From positions 41,422-78,377 of the forward strand of contig JAFKFG010000033.1 in the NCBI GenBank assembly GCA_017307355.1: 36,956 bases of DNA, read 5' to 3'. The notes under the pieces were generated by a model. That model was given only the letters and a program-made list of their open reading frames with translations, ran no database searches and had not been told where the DNA came from. Below are positions 1 to 9,198 of the stretch, in pieces; position 1 is the first letter of the stretch; each line of letters starts with the position of its first letter. Position numbers and translations under genes: made by a program. This DNA is from Alphaproteobacteria bacterium. GTDB lineage: Bacteria; Pseudomonadota; Alphaproteobacteria; Micropepsales; Micropepsaceae.

Positions 1-1293
1 GCCGCCATAGCATTGCATGGCGAGATTGGCGGCCTCGAATCCCATGTCGGTGCAGAAGGCTTTAAGCACCGGGGTCATCAAATCGGCGAGGAGGGCGGCG
101 ACCGGCGCATCCTCACGCTTGGAATGGCCGACCGACATGTTGAAGGCGGTCCAGCAGGCCAGGGCCCGCGCGCCTTCGACAAAGGCGCGGGCATGCAGCA
201 GCATGCGCTTCACATCGGGATGAACGATTTCCAGGTCGGCGGGCTGATCGGGCTCGGCCGGGCCGGTCAGGGCATGGCCCACGCGCCGTTCATGGGCATA
301 GGCATAGCCGTTCTGATAGGCGACATCGCCGATGGCGATGCCTTGTACGCCCACGCCCAGCCGCGCCGCATTCATCATGCCGAACATGCCCGCCATGCCG
401 GCCGAGGAAGAGCGCTTCTCGCCGGGCTTGAGCGGTTCGGGTTTGGGCCCCAGCCGCCAGGCGATGGCGTCATCGAAATTGAGGACGCAGGTGGCCTGTC
501 CCTTGATTCCCATCTTGTGCTCGATGCCGCCCACCGTGACGCCATTGCGGGCACCCACCGTGCCATCCTCGGCCACCAGGAATTTCGGCACCATGAAGAA
601 ATTCACGGTCGAAAGGTCGTCATGGATCTTGCCGTCGGCATCGGGAATCTTGGCGATCACCATATGAATGATGTTGTCGGTCAGATCCTGGTCGCCGCCG
701 GAAATGAATATCTTGGTGCCGGTGATGCGATAGGTGCCGTCCGGCTGCTCCACCGCCTTGGTCTTCATCAGGCGCAGATCGGTGCCGCAGCCGGATTCGG
801 TCAGGCACATGGTGCCCGCCCATTCGCCCGACACCATCTTGGGCACCAGATGCTGTTTCATCCAGTCCGCCCCGGTGGAGATCAGGGCGCCATACGCGGC
901 TGAGGTGAGGCCCGGATACATGGCCAATGACTGGTTGGCGGCCATCGCCATCTCGCCCACCGCCATGCTCATCACGGTGGGCATGTTGGAGCCGCCATAT
1001 TCGGCGGGCGCGGAAAGGCCGCCCCAGCCGCCTTCGCTATAGGCGCGGTAAGCTTCCTTGAAGCCCTTGGGCGTGCGCACCACGCCATTCTCGAAATGAC
1101 AGCCTTCCTCATCGCCCGACTGGTTGATGGGTTGCAGCACTTCTTCACAGAGTTTGCCGGCGTTCGCCAGAATGTCGTCGATCAGATCCGCAGAGAGATC
1201 CTCGAATTGCGGCAAGTCGCGATGCTTTTCGGCTTCCAGAAATTCGTGGATCAGAAAACGGTAATCTTCGACCGGGGCGCGATAAATCGGCAT
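1..1293 (-). CDS. Acyl-CoA dehydrogenase, long form (C-terminus outside window)
   Basis: FAD-dependent enzyme catalysing alpha,beta-dehydrogenation of an acyl-CoA. The first 431 codons are visible and the frame is open at the window edge. The protein starts MPIYRAPVEDYRFLIHEF, the N-terminal extension typical of the roughly 600-residue acyl-CoA dehydrogenases that include the DmdC (methylmercaptopropionyl-CoA dehydrogenase) group. The FAD/substrate signature CLTESGCGTDL and the following GTKIFISGGDQDLT are present, as is the GIKGQATCVLNFDDA segment of the middle domain. The ATG at 1293 is preceded by GGAAGG at a normal distance. Substrate chain length cannot be read from sequence, so DmdC activity itself should not be assumed. 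The ATG lies about 130 bp downstream of the upstream secreted-protein gene on the same strand, with a terminator between them, so it is probably transcribed separately. Confidence 0.93.
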   Translation of the reverse strand, partial: MPIYRAPVEDYRFLIHEFLEAEKHRDLPQFEDLSADLIDDILANAGKLCEEVLQPINQSGDEEGCHFENGVVRTPKGFKEAYRAYSEGGWGGLSAPAEYGGSNMPTVMSMAVGEMAMAANQSLAMYPGLTSAAYGALISTGADWMKQHLVPKMVSGEWAGTMCLTESGCGTDLRLMKTKAVEQPDGTYRITGTKIFISGGDQDLTDNIIHMVIAKIPDADGKIHDDLSTVNFFMVPKFLVAEDGTVGARNGVTVGGIEHKMGIKGQATCVLNFDDAIAWRLGPKPEPLKPGEKRSSSAGMAGMFGMMNAARLGVGVQGIAIGDVAYQNGYAYAHERRVGHALTGPAEPDQPADLEIVHPDVKRMLLHARAFVEGARALACWTAFNMSVGHSKREDAPVAALLADLMTPVLKAFCTDMGFEAANLAMQCYGG

Positions 1294-1350
1294 ATGCTGA
1301 AATCCTTCCGACAGATCGCCTTTTTAAGCCGGACCCTTCCAATAGAAAAG

Positions 1351-1375
1351 CGGCCGGATGTGAGGCATCCGGCCG
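1351..1375 (-). terminator. Rho-independent terminator after the small secreted protein gene
   Basis: Perfect 10-bp arms CGGCCGGATG and CATCCGGCCG surround a 5-nt loop. Read on the minus strand the hairpin is followed by CTTTTCTATT. It lies 45 bp beyond the stop of the secreted protein gene at 1420 and separates it from the acyl-CoA dehydrogenase gene. Confidence 0.75.
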
Positions 1376-1419
1376 CCTTCTTCCGCGGCGGGCCGATGAA
1401 GGCCGCGCATGGCGGGATC

Positions 1420-1818
1420 CTATTTCATGTTGCCGCTGTTCGGGCCCGGGGGCTGCTGATTCAATTCCCGGGCGGCCTGGGACTGGGCATCGTTGATTGC
1501 CGCCGGGGCATTGTTGCCGCCGCTGTTGCCCACGCCCATGGCATGGCGCGTGGCGCCCGCCGCCTTGGCGGATGTTCCGGCGCCTTGTGCCGTCACGGCG
1601 GCATTGGCCGAGCCCCCCGCCGACGGGGTATTGTTGAGCGTGGTGGCGGCGTCATTTTGGGCGGCTTGCGCTTTTTGTTCCGTCATATCGACGGCGCGGT
1701 TCTGCCCCACATTGGCACTGGGTGCCGCGCCGCTCACTTGCGCAAAAGCGGGCACCGCAATCATTGTTGCGCCGCCGAGCAGCGACACGGCGCAGGCTTT
1801 CCGTATGAAGGTCTCCAT
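1420..1818 (-). CDS. Small secreted low-complexity protein, function unknown
   Basis: 132-residue protein with a clear Sec signal peptide: METFIRKACAVSLLG, a hydrophobic core, then an AFA-Q cleavage site near residue 27. The mature part is rich in Ala, Asn, Gly and Gln and has no cysteines, so it is probably disordered and periplasmic or extracellular. The longer open frame begins 18 codons upstream. The ATG at 1818 is preferred because AAGGAG sits 7 nt before it and the signal peptide starts there. It is monocistronic, with a 151-bp gap to the MFS gene upstream and a strong hairpin downstream. No family is recognised. Confidence 0.7.
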   Translation of the reverse strand: METFIRKACAVSLLGGATMIAVPAFAQVSGAAPSANVGQNRAVDMTEQKAQAAQNDAATTLNNTPSAGGSANAAVTAQGAGTSAKAAGATRHAMGVGNSGGNNAPAAINDAQSQAARELNQQPPGPNSGNMK

Positions 1819-1969
1819 GGATTTCTCCTTGAGGCGCGCCAAGGCGCCATCCGGTGGTTCCTGGAGAGACAACGAACCACGATGGCAATGCTTTCCCCGT
1901 GCGGGAGGAAATTTGCCATCGGCGAGACATTGCCGGATGCACGTAGCCCGAAGGGCGCCGAGGATTCCG

Positions 1970-3244
1970 TTACGGGCTTGTGCTGTTCCCGGGCACGAGG
2001 GTTCGCGCCAGGAACAGGACGATGCCCGCAGTCAGTATTGGACCCAGCGCCAAAGCCATCATGCCGGCCGAGTAGCCGCCGGTCGCTTCGCGCAGCAGGC
2101 CCAGAACATAGGGGCCGGCGAATCCGCCCGCCGCCGTTCCCATGGTGTTGATCAGGGCAATGCCGCCTGCGGCCGCTGAGCCGCTGAGAAACATGGACGG
2201 CAGGACCCAGAAGGGGCCTTGCAAAGCCATCGAGCCCACAACGACCAATGACAGGGCGATGTAGATCACCAGATTCGAATGGGACAGGCTGGCGACCAGG
2301 AGCGAGGCCACCATCATCAGGGCGGGCAGGGCGACATGCCAGGCGCGCTCGCCCCGCGCATCACTGGAGCGGCCCCATGCGATCATGGCGATCAGGGCGA
2401 CCAGATAAGCCGGCGCGATCACGAAGCCGGTGGCCAGATTGGAAAAGCCCATGCCGCGCACGATTTGCGGCAGCCACAAGCCCACACCGTAGAAGGATAT
2501 GGAATAGCCGAAATAGACCACGCCGAGCGCATAGACGCGGGGATCCCGCAGCGCCGGCCAGAAATGTTTTTGTTCCGACGTGTCGTCGTTGGCCAGGCTG
2601 GTGGTGATGATCGTCTTTTCATCCTCGTTCAGCCACGATGCGGACTGCGGCCGGTCGGGCAGGAAGCGCAGGACCAGAAACGCCAGCAGCATGGTGGGCG
2701 CGCCTTCGAGCAGGAACAGCCATTGCCAGCCGGCCAGGCCCATAATCCCGTTCAATCCCAGAATGGTACTGGACAACGGCGCGCCGATGATGTTGGCCAG
2801 CGGCAAGGCGGCCATGAAGAGCGCGACCAGCCGGGCGCGATAGGCCTTGGTGAACCAATAGGTGAGATACAGAACTATGCCGGGGAAAAAGCCGGCCTCG
2901 ACCAGCCCCAGAAGAATGCGCACCGCATAAAATTGGTTCGCATTCGTCACCAGGCTGTTGGCGGCGGAAAGCGCGCCCCAACCCAGCAGGATGGTGAATA
3001 TCCACCGCCGGGCGCCCACCCGCTCCAGAATGGCGTTGGCGGGGATCTGGAACAGGGCATAACCCAGAAAAAAAGCGCCAGCGCCGAAACCATAGACCGC
3101 GTCGCTGAACCCCAGATCCTTGCTCATGGTCAGGGCGGCGAAGCTCACATTCACCCGGTCGGTGATGTTGGCAAAATAGAGCAGCATTATCAGCGGTATC
3201 AGCCGCCAGGCGCATTTGACGAAGACCTGGTCCTTCTCAGGCAT
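1970..3244 (-). CDS. MFS transporter, anion:cation symporter (ACS) type
   Basis: About 424-residue inner-membrane permease with roughly 12 hydrophobic segments. The N-terminal half fits the ACS family (phthalate, tartrate, glucarate and related organic anion:H+ symporters): IPLIMLLYFANITDRVNVSFA in TM1, then DLGFSDAVYGFGAGAFFLGY, then GARRWIF in the TM2-3 loop. An acidic cytoplasmic loop (SWLNEDEKTII) separates the halves. Two ATGs are available. The one at 3244 has GGGGGA at about 5 nt spacing, whereas at 3250 the same purine run would touch the start codon. It is divergent from the secreted hydrolase gene at 3409. A link, with a hydrolysis product taken up by this carrier, is possible but unproven. 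The exact substrate is unknown. Confidence 0.88.
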   Translation of the reverse strand: MPEKDQVFVKCAWRLIPLIMLLYFANITDRVNVSFAALTMSKDLGFSDAVYGFGAGAFFLGYALFQIPANAILERVGARRWIFTILLGWGALSAANSLVTNANQFYAVRILLGLVEAGFFPGIVLYLTYWFTKAYRARLVALFMAALPLANIIGAPLSSTILGLNGIMGLAGWQWLFLLEGAPTMLLAFLVLRFLPDRPQSASWLNEDEKTIITTSLANDDTSEQKHFWPALRDPRVYALGVVYFGYSISFYGVGLWLPQIVRGMGFSNLATGFVIAPAYLVALIAMIAWGRSSDARGERAWHVALPALMMVASLLVASLSHSNLVIYIALSLVVVGSMALQGPFWVLPSMFLSGSAAAGGIALINTMGTAAGGFAGPYVLGLLREATGGYSAGMMALALGPILTAGIVLFLARTLVPGNSTSP

Positions 3245-3408
3245 ATCCATCCCCCGCTATCGCCGCGATGCACCGCGCGCGAACCTTTCCCCGCGCAAAT
3301 GTCTAGCACGGTTCTGCCGTCGGCCGAGGCTTTTCCGCCGCCCCGATACGCCTTCTGGATTTCGCAGGATGGGATATAGTCTTGGCCGTTTCGGCATCGG
3401 GGGATGGC

Positions 3409-5397
3409 ATGGCGGGGAAGCTGCTTGGAACGGGTGTGCTGGCGCTTACCCTGTTTGCGGTCTCGGCCGAAGCCCGCGTGGTCGCCCTGCATGTCGAGCG
3501 CCGCGAAGCGGTCCTGAACGGCAAGGTGTTCGGAAATGCGGGGGCCTACGAAAAACTGGTGGGCAAGGTCGAGTTCGCGCTCGCACCCAAAGCCGCCATC
3601 AACAAGAACATCGTCGATCTGGGACTGGCGCCCCGCAATGCGAAAGGCGAGGTCGGGTTCAGCGCCGACTTTTACATGCTCAAGCCCGTGGATCCGGCGC
3701 GGGGCAATGGCCGGCTGTTCGATGAAATCGGCAATCGCGGCGGCAAGGCGATGCTGGTGACCTTCCAGAAGGCCAAGGGCAGCCGTGATCCGCAGACGGC
3801 GGAAGAGTTCGGCGACGGGGCCCTGATGAACCAGGGCTATACCTTGCTCTGGATGGGCTGGCAGTGGGACGTGCCGAACGGCCAGATGCGCATGGACATG
3901 CCCATCGCCACCGAAAACGGCAAAAAGATCACCGGCCTGGTGCGGGGCAATTTCATTCCCAACGACAAAAGCCCGACCCAATCCCTGGCCGACCGCAACC
4001 ATTTCGCCTATGCGATCGACGACCCGAACAGCCCCGACAATGTGATGACGGTGCGCGACCGGCCCGCCGACAAGCCGCAGATTATCCCTCGGGCGAAATG
4101 GCATTTCGTGGGCGATTCCAGCGTCTCGCTGGATGGCGGCTTCGAGATGGGACGCATCTATGATGTGGTCTATCGTGCCCGCGATCCGCGCGTGCTGGGC
4201 ACCGGCTTTGCCGGGACGCGCGATCTGGTCAGTTTCCTCAAGCACGATCAGAGCGATGCCAATCCCATGCAGGGAATCCGCTACGCCTATGGCTGGGGCG
4301 TGTCGCAGAGCGGGCGCTATCTGCGCCAGTTCCTCTACGAAGGCTTCAATGAAGACGAGCAGGGGCGCCAGGTCTTTGACGGGGTGATCGACGAAGTGGG
4401 CGGGGCGGGCAGGGGTTCGTTCAATTACCGCTTCGGCCAGGCCTCGCGCGATGCCGAGCAATTCTTCAATGTCTTCTATCCCGCCGACATGTTTCCCTTC
4501 ACCGACGGCGTGGAGACGGATCCCGTCTTGGGAAAAACGGATTCGCTGATGGCGACCGCCGAGGCGCGCCATGTCCGGCCGAAGCTGTTTCACACCTTCA
4601 GCAATTCCGAATATTTCAACAGGGGCGGTTCGCTGATCCATACCGACGTGACCGGCACGCGTGATATCGAGCCGCCGGCGGATTCGCGGATCTATTTCGT
4701 GTCGTCCGGCCCGCATGCCTTCGGTCCGTTCCCGCCGGTGCAGGCACAGGGCGCGGCGGCCCTGAACAATCCCGTCAATCGCAATCCGATCACGCGCGCT
4801 TTGTTGAAAGACCTCGACCAGTGGGTGGTGAACGGAACGCCGCCGCCGCCCAGCCGTATTCCCCATATCGCGGACGGCACCTTGGTGCCGACGGAAAAGG
4901 CCGGATGGCCCGTGATACCGGGCGTGCATTTTCCCGTGCCCTATCTGAAAACCTATCGCCTGGATTTCGGACCGCTTTGGAGCAAGGGCATCGTGGTCAA
5001 CGAGCCGCCCAAGGTCGGCCAGGTCTATGTCGGACTGGTTCCAGCGGTGGATACGAACGGCAACAGCCGGGCCGGTATCCGTTTGCCGGCGATCGAAGTG
5101 CCGGCCGGCACCTATGGCGGCTGGAATTTCCGCGACCCGGCGATCGGTTCAGGCGATCAGCTATTCGGCGAAATGGGCTCCTTCCATCCCTTCGCGCGGA
5201 CCAAGGCCGAGCGCACCGCCAGCGGTGATTCCCGTCTTTCGATCGAAGAACGCTATGCCAGCCGCGAAGAGTACCGGGCCAAGGCCGAGGCGGCGGCCAA
5301 ACAGCTGGTGCAGGACCGCTTTCTGCTGCCGGAAGACGCCAACGAGCCAGTCGAGCAGGCCCTGGCGCTTTACGATTGGAGCCTGCAGCGCAGGTAG
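3409..5397 (+). CDS. Secreted alpha/beta hydrolase domain-containing protein
   Basis: 662-residue exported protein. The start at ATG 3409 gives MAGKLLGTGVLALTLFAVSAEA, a Sec signal peptide cleaved near residue 22, with GGGGGA just upstream. The longer frame begins with TTG at 3382 and would bury the signal peptide. The body matches the large uncharacterised alpha/beta hydrolase-domain family (Pfam Abhydrolase_10 type). It shows a nucleophile-elbow-like GVSQSGRYLR at residues 297-306 and a late His context (SSGPHAFGP). The likely nucleophile is Ser299. The GxSxS pattern differs from the usual GxSxG, so catalysis is inferred. It is divergent from the MFS gene, and the 164-bp gap would hold both promoters. 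A TATAGT at 3375-3380 could be its -10 element, but no good -35 was seen. Confidence 0.85.
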   Translation: MAGKLLGTGVLALTLFAVSAEARVVALHVERREAVLNGKVFGNAGAYEKLVGKVEFALAPKAAINKNIVDLGLAPRNAKGEVGFSADFYMLKPVDPARGNGRLFDEIGNRGGKAMLVTFQKAKGSRDPQTAEEFGDGALMNQGYTLLWMGWQWDVPNGQMRMDMPIATENGKKITGLVRGNFIPNDKSPTQSLADRNHFAYAIDDPNSPDNVMTVRDRPADKPQIIPRAKWHFVGDSSVSLDGGFEMGRIYDVVYRARDPRVLGTGFAGTRDLVSFLKHDQSDANPMQGIRYAYGWGVSQSGRYLRQFLYEGFNEDEQGRQVFDGVIDEVGGAGRGSFNYRFGQASRDAEQFFNVFYPADMFPFTDGVETDPVLGKTDSLMATAEARHVRPKLFHTFSNSEYFNRGGSLIHTDVTGTRDIEPPADSRIYFVSSGPHAFGPFPPVQAQGAAALNNPVNRNPITRALLKDLDQWVVNGTPPPPSRIPHIADGTLVPTEKAGWPVIPGVHFPVPYLKTYRLDFGPLWSKGIVVNEPPKVGQVYVGLVPAVDTNGNSRAGIRLPAIEVPAGTYGGWNFRDPAIGSGDQLFGEMGSFHPFARTKAERTASGDSRLSIEERYASREEYRAKAEAAAKQLVQDRFLLPEDANEPVEQALALYDWSLQRR

Positions 5398-5408
5398 CTT
5401 TGAAGGAA

Positions 5409-5485
5409 TGGCGACCCCAGGAAGACTCGAACTTCCGGCCTACGGTTTAGGAAACCGCCGCTCTATCCTGCTGAGCTATGGGGTC
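5409..5485 (-). tRNA. tRNA-Arg (anticodon CCT), CCA encoded
   Basis: 77-nt cloverleaf on the minus strand. The acceptor stem is GACCCCA/TGGGGTC with discriminator G and encoded CCA. The D-stem is GCTC/GAGC. The anticodon arm is GCGGT-TTCCTAA-ACCGT with anticodon CCT, reading AGG. The T-arm is GGAAG-TTCGAGT-CTTCC. It converges with the hydrolase gene, whose stop is 11 bp from the tRNA 3' end. The promoter should lie in 5486-5628. Confidence 0.97.
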
Positions 5486-5628
5486 GCGTGCTTTCATTGC
5501 CCTACGAAATTAGGACTTTTTCCCTTTTTTGCTTCCAAGCGCAAGACGGTTCTTACGCGGCATCAATAAAAGGGAAGCGGGGCAGGCGCGCTGTTTCCGG
5601 CGGGCGTGGGAGCGGGCTGCGCGAATCT

Positions 5629-6828
5629 TTATGAATGGACAGCCGTTCCGTCGCCGACTTGATCGCTGGGGTGAACAATAACCTGCTCGCCCTCTTCTGC
5701 CCCAGCACGCAGTTCGGCGAAATCGTCATTGACAGCGCCGACTTGGACGGGCTGCAACCTGGCGCGGCCGCCCCGTACGACGAAAACCGCCCAACCATCG
5801 CCCCGGCGGAACATCGCGGTGGCAGGCAGGCGTAAAACACGTGGCTGCTGCCAGATCACGATATTGACGATGACGCGAAAGCCGTCGGCGATTGAGGCCA
5901 GATTGCTGGTCCGGTCGGCAAAGTCGAGCAGCACATTTACGCGCTGCTCCTCCACGCCCAGCGCCGAGACTTTTGTAAAGCCGGAAGGCTCCACACGCCT
6001 GACGCGCGCACCCAGTACTCCCGCCCCGCCCCAATCCGTGATGCGCGCAACATCACCTGGGTGCACTTTCACGGCTTCTTCGGAGACCAGCGGCACCAAT
6101 ATCTCCAATTGGCGCGGGTCACCTACCTCCAATATCGGCGTGCCGGCGGTTACCACGGCTTCATCTTCATGCAGGACCCGCAGGATTTTTCCATTCGCGG
6201 GCGCGACCAATTTGATGCTGGGGCGGTTCCCCGAAGTCTGCGAAATTCGTGCCGGATCAATCAGCAGCGCCCTGGCATTTTCGAGGTCATATTGTCGTGC
6301 CTTGAGTGCGGCATCCGCTGTTGCGTTCCGGGATATGGCGCTATCGCGGGCAAGTCGGGCACGTTCAAAATCCGCTCGCGAGATGATGCCGGACGCCGCC
6401 AGCTTGGTCGCGCGTTCCAAATCGCTTCTGGTGAAAGAAAGCTGCGCTCGCGCACCCTCCAATTCGGAGGCTGCGAGTTTTTGCGCGGCCTCGGCGGACT
6501 TTATGGCCGCTTCCGCCTGACTTTGCGAACGTAAGTCCAGAAAGCTGGGGCTCATCGGCAGGAGGTCGGCGACGATAGTCTTTCCACCCACCACATCGTC
6601 GCCTGGATGTTTCTCGATGCGGAGCAGGCGGCCGGTCACAGGTGCGGAGACTTGGTACTTTTCCCGCACGCGGGTGCGTCCTTCGTCGGATACTTCCACG
6701 CGCATGGAGCCATAGGAGATGGTCGCCATTTCGACCTTGATGGAATGCGGCCAAAAGCTCCAGAGCAGGCCGCCTGCCATCAGAAGCGCGACGCACGCCC
6801 AAACGAGAATGCGGCGAATATTCGGCAT
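5629..6828 (-). CDS. HlyD/MacA-type periplasmic adaptor of an ABC exporter
   Basis: 399-residue membrane-fusion protein that would link the inner-membrane FtsX-type transporter to an outer-membrane channel. It has one N-terminal transmembrane anchor (residues about 8-28). A lipoyl/barrel-sandwich half follows (YQVSAPVTGRLLRIEKHPGDDV), then a long Ala/Glu/Arg-rich coiled-coil hairpin (about 100-195), the second lipoyl half (KLVAPANGKILRVLHEDEAVV) and a beta-barrel/MP domain. A GTG at 6837 overlaps the permease stop. The ATG at 6828 is preferred because AAGGGA lies 9 nt upstream. It is the last gene of the ATPase-permease-adaptor operon, with a 5-bp gap to the permease. No outer-membrane channel gene is in the window, and the exported substrate is unknown. 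Confidence 0.88.
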   Translation of the reverse strand: MPNIRRILVWACVALLMAGGLLWSFWPHSIKVEMATISYGSMRVEVSDEGRTRVREKYQVSAPVTGRLLRIEKHPGDDVVGGKTIVADLLPMSPSFLDLRSQSQAEAAIKSAEAAQKLAASELEGARAQLSFTRSDLERATKLAASGIISRADFERARLARDSAISRNATADAALKARQYDLENARALLIDPARISQTSGNRPSIKLVAPANGKILRVLHEDEAVVTAGTPILEVGDPRQLEILVPLVSEEAVKVHPGDVARITDWGGAGVLGARVRRVEPSGFTKVSALGVEEQRVNVLLDFADRTSNLASIADGFRVIVNIVIWQQPRVLRLPATAMFRRGDGWAVFVVRGGRARLQPVQVGAVNDDFAELRAGAEEGEQVIVHPSDQVGDGTAVHS

Positions 6829-6833
6829 CACGC

Positions 6834-9194
6834 TCACTCCCTTGTTTTGAGGACGGCGATAAGGTCGAGGCGACTGATGCGAAAGCCTACCAGAAGCGCG
6901 GAAGCAGACGCTGACAAAAGCGCGATTGTCATGCCCACGCCATAAGTCGAAGGTTCCACTATGAAGGGTATGCGGAACAGTTTGGTTTCCATCGCGCGGC
7001 TCATCACTCCGGCAAGGCCGAAGCCGAGCACGGCGCCGAAAGGCAGCGCGGCGATCACCAGTACAGCCAATTCGCCGATCAGGATGTAACCCACTTCAAC
7101 TCCGGTGAATCCCATAACACGTAAACTGGCCAGTTCCCGTCCCCGCTCGGACAGAGAGACGCGCGCCGCATTATAAACTACGCCGAAAGCGATGATGGCG
7201 CCCAGCCCGATATAGAAATCGATCACGATCGTCATGCTCTTGGCCATAGTCTCGCGTAGCGCGGTGATCGATTGGGCGCGGGTCGAAACCGTGGCGACGG
7301 CGGGTATCTCTTTCAACTTTGCCAGAAAGCGGGGCAGGGCATTGGGGTCGAGCGCTACCTGAAACGAAGTGACGGCGCCGGGCTCGCCGGTAAGCTTGGC
7401 CAGCGAAGCGCGATCCATATAGGCTGCCAATCCCACATGCTCGGTGGTGATGGCGAATACCGGCACTTGCGTAACGCGCCTGTCACCTTCCAAAACCTCC
7501 GTCAAGGCTTTATCGCCGGGTTTTAGAGCAAGCAGGTTGGCCAGTTTGTCGGACAGGAGAAGGCCGCGTTGCGGCAGCGTGAGCGGATGCCCATTTGCAT
7601 CTTGGAAGGTACGAAATTTCGTTCCCTGATCCAGACCGGTGATGCCGATGCGCTGGCTGAGGGATCCATGTGAAATGCGTGCCGGCACCTCAATGGATCT
7701 TTCGACGGCGCGCGCGCCAGGGAGCCTGGCGATTTCAAAACGGCCCCGTTCCGCCCGCTGCTCCACCAGCCCGATGACGGCGTCCTGATGGTTGAGGCGA
7801 AAATAGAAGCTATCCACCAATTCGTCGATAGCGTCGAAGAAAAAGAATAATGTGACAAGCAGCATCACCGCCATCGCGATGCCTGAACCGGTGAGGAGCG
7901 CGCGCATGGGCCAGCGTTCCAGATGACGCACGATCATCTGACCGGGCACAGATAACCGGCGCATCAATTTCGAGCGGTCTATCAAGGACTGCCGATAGAC
8001 GGCCGGCGCCGGGGGGCGCATCGCCACCGCGGGCTCGAGCCTGGCGGCGGCAAGAGCCGCGGTTGCCGTTCCCGCAACCGCCGCCGCCAGACTGATGAAA
8101 AGCGTGGCCGCGAAAACCGGAAAATCCGGCTGGTAGTCCAGGAAAGGGAAGCGGAAATAGTCCTGATAGAGGCCGGTCATCCATCCGCCGAGCCAGGCAC
8201 CCGCGATCATGCCGGCAAGCATGCCGGCAGCGGTGATTAGAAGCGAGAATTTCAGATAATGGCTTGCCACCTCCCAGTTGCTGTAGCCGAAGGCCTTGAA
8301 GAGGCCGATAGCCTCGCGCTCAGTTTCAATCAGGCGTGACAGCACCATGTGTATAAGGAAGGCGGCCACACCCAGAAAGATCGGCGGGATCACCGTCGCG
8401 ATGGTGCGCAACTGGTCGAGTTCCTGACTGATATAGGCGTGGCTGGTCTGATCGTCGCGGCCATAGGCGGCGGTGCCGCCGAAGCGCGCCAACAGAAGGT
8501 CGATCCGGCGCCGGACCTGCGGCTCTGACGCGCCAGGCGAGAGCGTCAGGCTGACGTCATTGAAAGCGCCATTCATGTCATAGGCGGCTTCCATCAACGA
8601 ACGCCTGAGCCACAGGATGCCAAAGGCCTTGTCGTCAGGCATCAATTGGCCGGGCGCCAGCACATAGACGAATTCCGGCGAGAGCGCGATGCCGGAAACG
8701 GTGAAGAGCTGCTTGCGCCCGCCCAGAAGCACATTCAGCTTCTGTCCCGGCGTGTAACCCAGGGCCCGCGCCATGTTCTCGCTCATCACCAGCTCGTTAC
8801 GATCTCTTTCCGGTAAGCGGCCGGCTCTCAGGACGATGCGGTTGAGTTCGGGCTCATTCCCATCGGGTAGCGAAACCAGATAGGCGGCGGCGGGACGGCC
8901 GGTGCCTGAAAGATCGATGGCCGCGTAATGAGTGATGCGTGCATCTGCTTTTTCCACGCCAGGAACGGCGGAAATCTCGCGGATCAGCCGCAGGGGCGCG
9001 CGCCTCAGATGCGAAAATACCTGGGCGAAACGGTAACGCTCGTAATAGGCATCGCGGGTCTTGGTCAAAGACGTCATTGCGCCATAGGTCATAATCACGA
9101 TGGCGACGCCGCAGGCTATCACCGCGGCAATGGCGAGCGCCTGACCCCGCACATGCCATAGATCGCGAGTCAGTTTGCGGTTCAGGACTGCCAT
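6834..9194 (-). CDS. FtsX-type ABC exporter permease
   Basis: 786-residue inner-membrane permease with about eight hydrophobic segments. There is one N-terminal TM (about 19-40), a large periplasmic domain (about 45-260), an FtsX core of three TMs, a further TM and second periplasmic region, and a final FtsX core of three TMs (VIDFYIGLGAIIAFGVVYNA onward). This duplicated FtsX arrangement is usual for MacB/LolC-like permeases whose ATPase is a separate polypeptide. ATG 9194 (MAVLNRKLTRDL) has GGTGA upstream and lies 4 bp after the ATPase stop. ATG 9215 would overlap the ATPase gene and lacks a ribosome-binding site. It works with the ATPase and adaptor genes flanking it. The substrate could be a lipid, peptide or antibiotic. 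Confidence 0.9.
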   Translation of the reverse strand: MAVLNRKLTRDLWHVRGQALAIAAVIACGVAIVIMTYGAMTSLTKTRDAYYERYRFAQVFSHLRRAPLRLIREISAVPGVEKADARITHYAAIDLSGTGRPAAAYLVSLPDGNEPELNRIVLRAGRLPERDRNELVMSENMARALGYTPGQKLNVLLGGRKQLFTVSGIALSPEFVYVLAPGQLMPDDKAFGILWLRRSLMEAAYDMNGAFNDVSLTLSPGASEPQVRRRIDLLLARFGGTAAYGRDDQTSHAYISQELDQLRTIATVIPPIFLGVAAFLIHMVLSRLIETEREAIGLFKAFGYSNWEVASHYLKFSLLITAAGMLAGMIAGAWLGGWMTGLYQDYFRFPFLDYQPDFPVFAATLFISLAAAVAGTATAALAAARLEPAVAMRPPAPAVYRQSLIDRSKLMRRLSVPGQMIVRHLERWPMRALLTGSGIAMAVMLLVTLFFFFDAIDELVDSFYFRLNHQDAVIGLVEQRAERGRFEIARLPGARAVERSIEVPARISHGSLSQRIGITGLDQGTKFRTFQDANGHPLTLPQRGLLLSDKLANLLALKPGDKALTEVLEGDRRVTQVPVFAITTEHVGLAAYMDRASLAKLTGEPGAVTSFQVALDPNALPRFLAKLKEIPAVATVSTRAQSITALRETMAKSMTIVIDFYIGLGAIIAFGVVYNAARVSLSERGRELASLRVMGFTGVEVGYILIGELAVLVIAALPFGAVLGFGLAGVMSRAMETKLFRIPFIVEPSTYGVGMTIALLSASASALLVGFRISRLDLIAVLKTRE

Positions 9195-9198
9195 GTCT

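Noticed and set aside
13..903. Long plus-strand frame opposite the acyl-CoA dehydrogenase
   Set aside because: His/Gly-rich translation with no domain; it is the mirror frame of a clearly conserved minus-strand gene.
3199..4929. 576-codon minus-strand frame opposite the alpha/beta hydrolase
   Set aside because: Antisense shadow of high-GC coding DNA; the plus-strand gene has a signal peptide, ribosome-binding site and family motifs.
5510..5563. 17-codon basic minus-strand frame upstream of tRNA-Arg
   Set aside because: Lys/Arg-rich because of an A-rich tract; no ribosome-binding site, and it overlaps the probable tRNA promoter.
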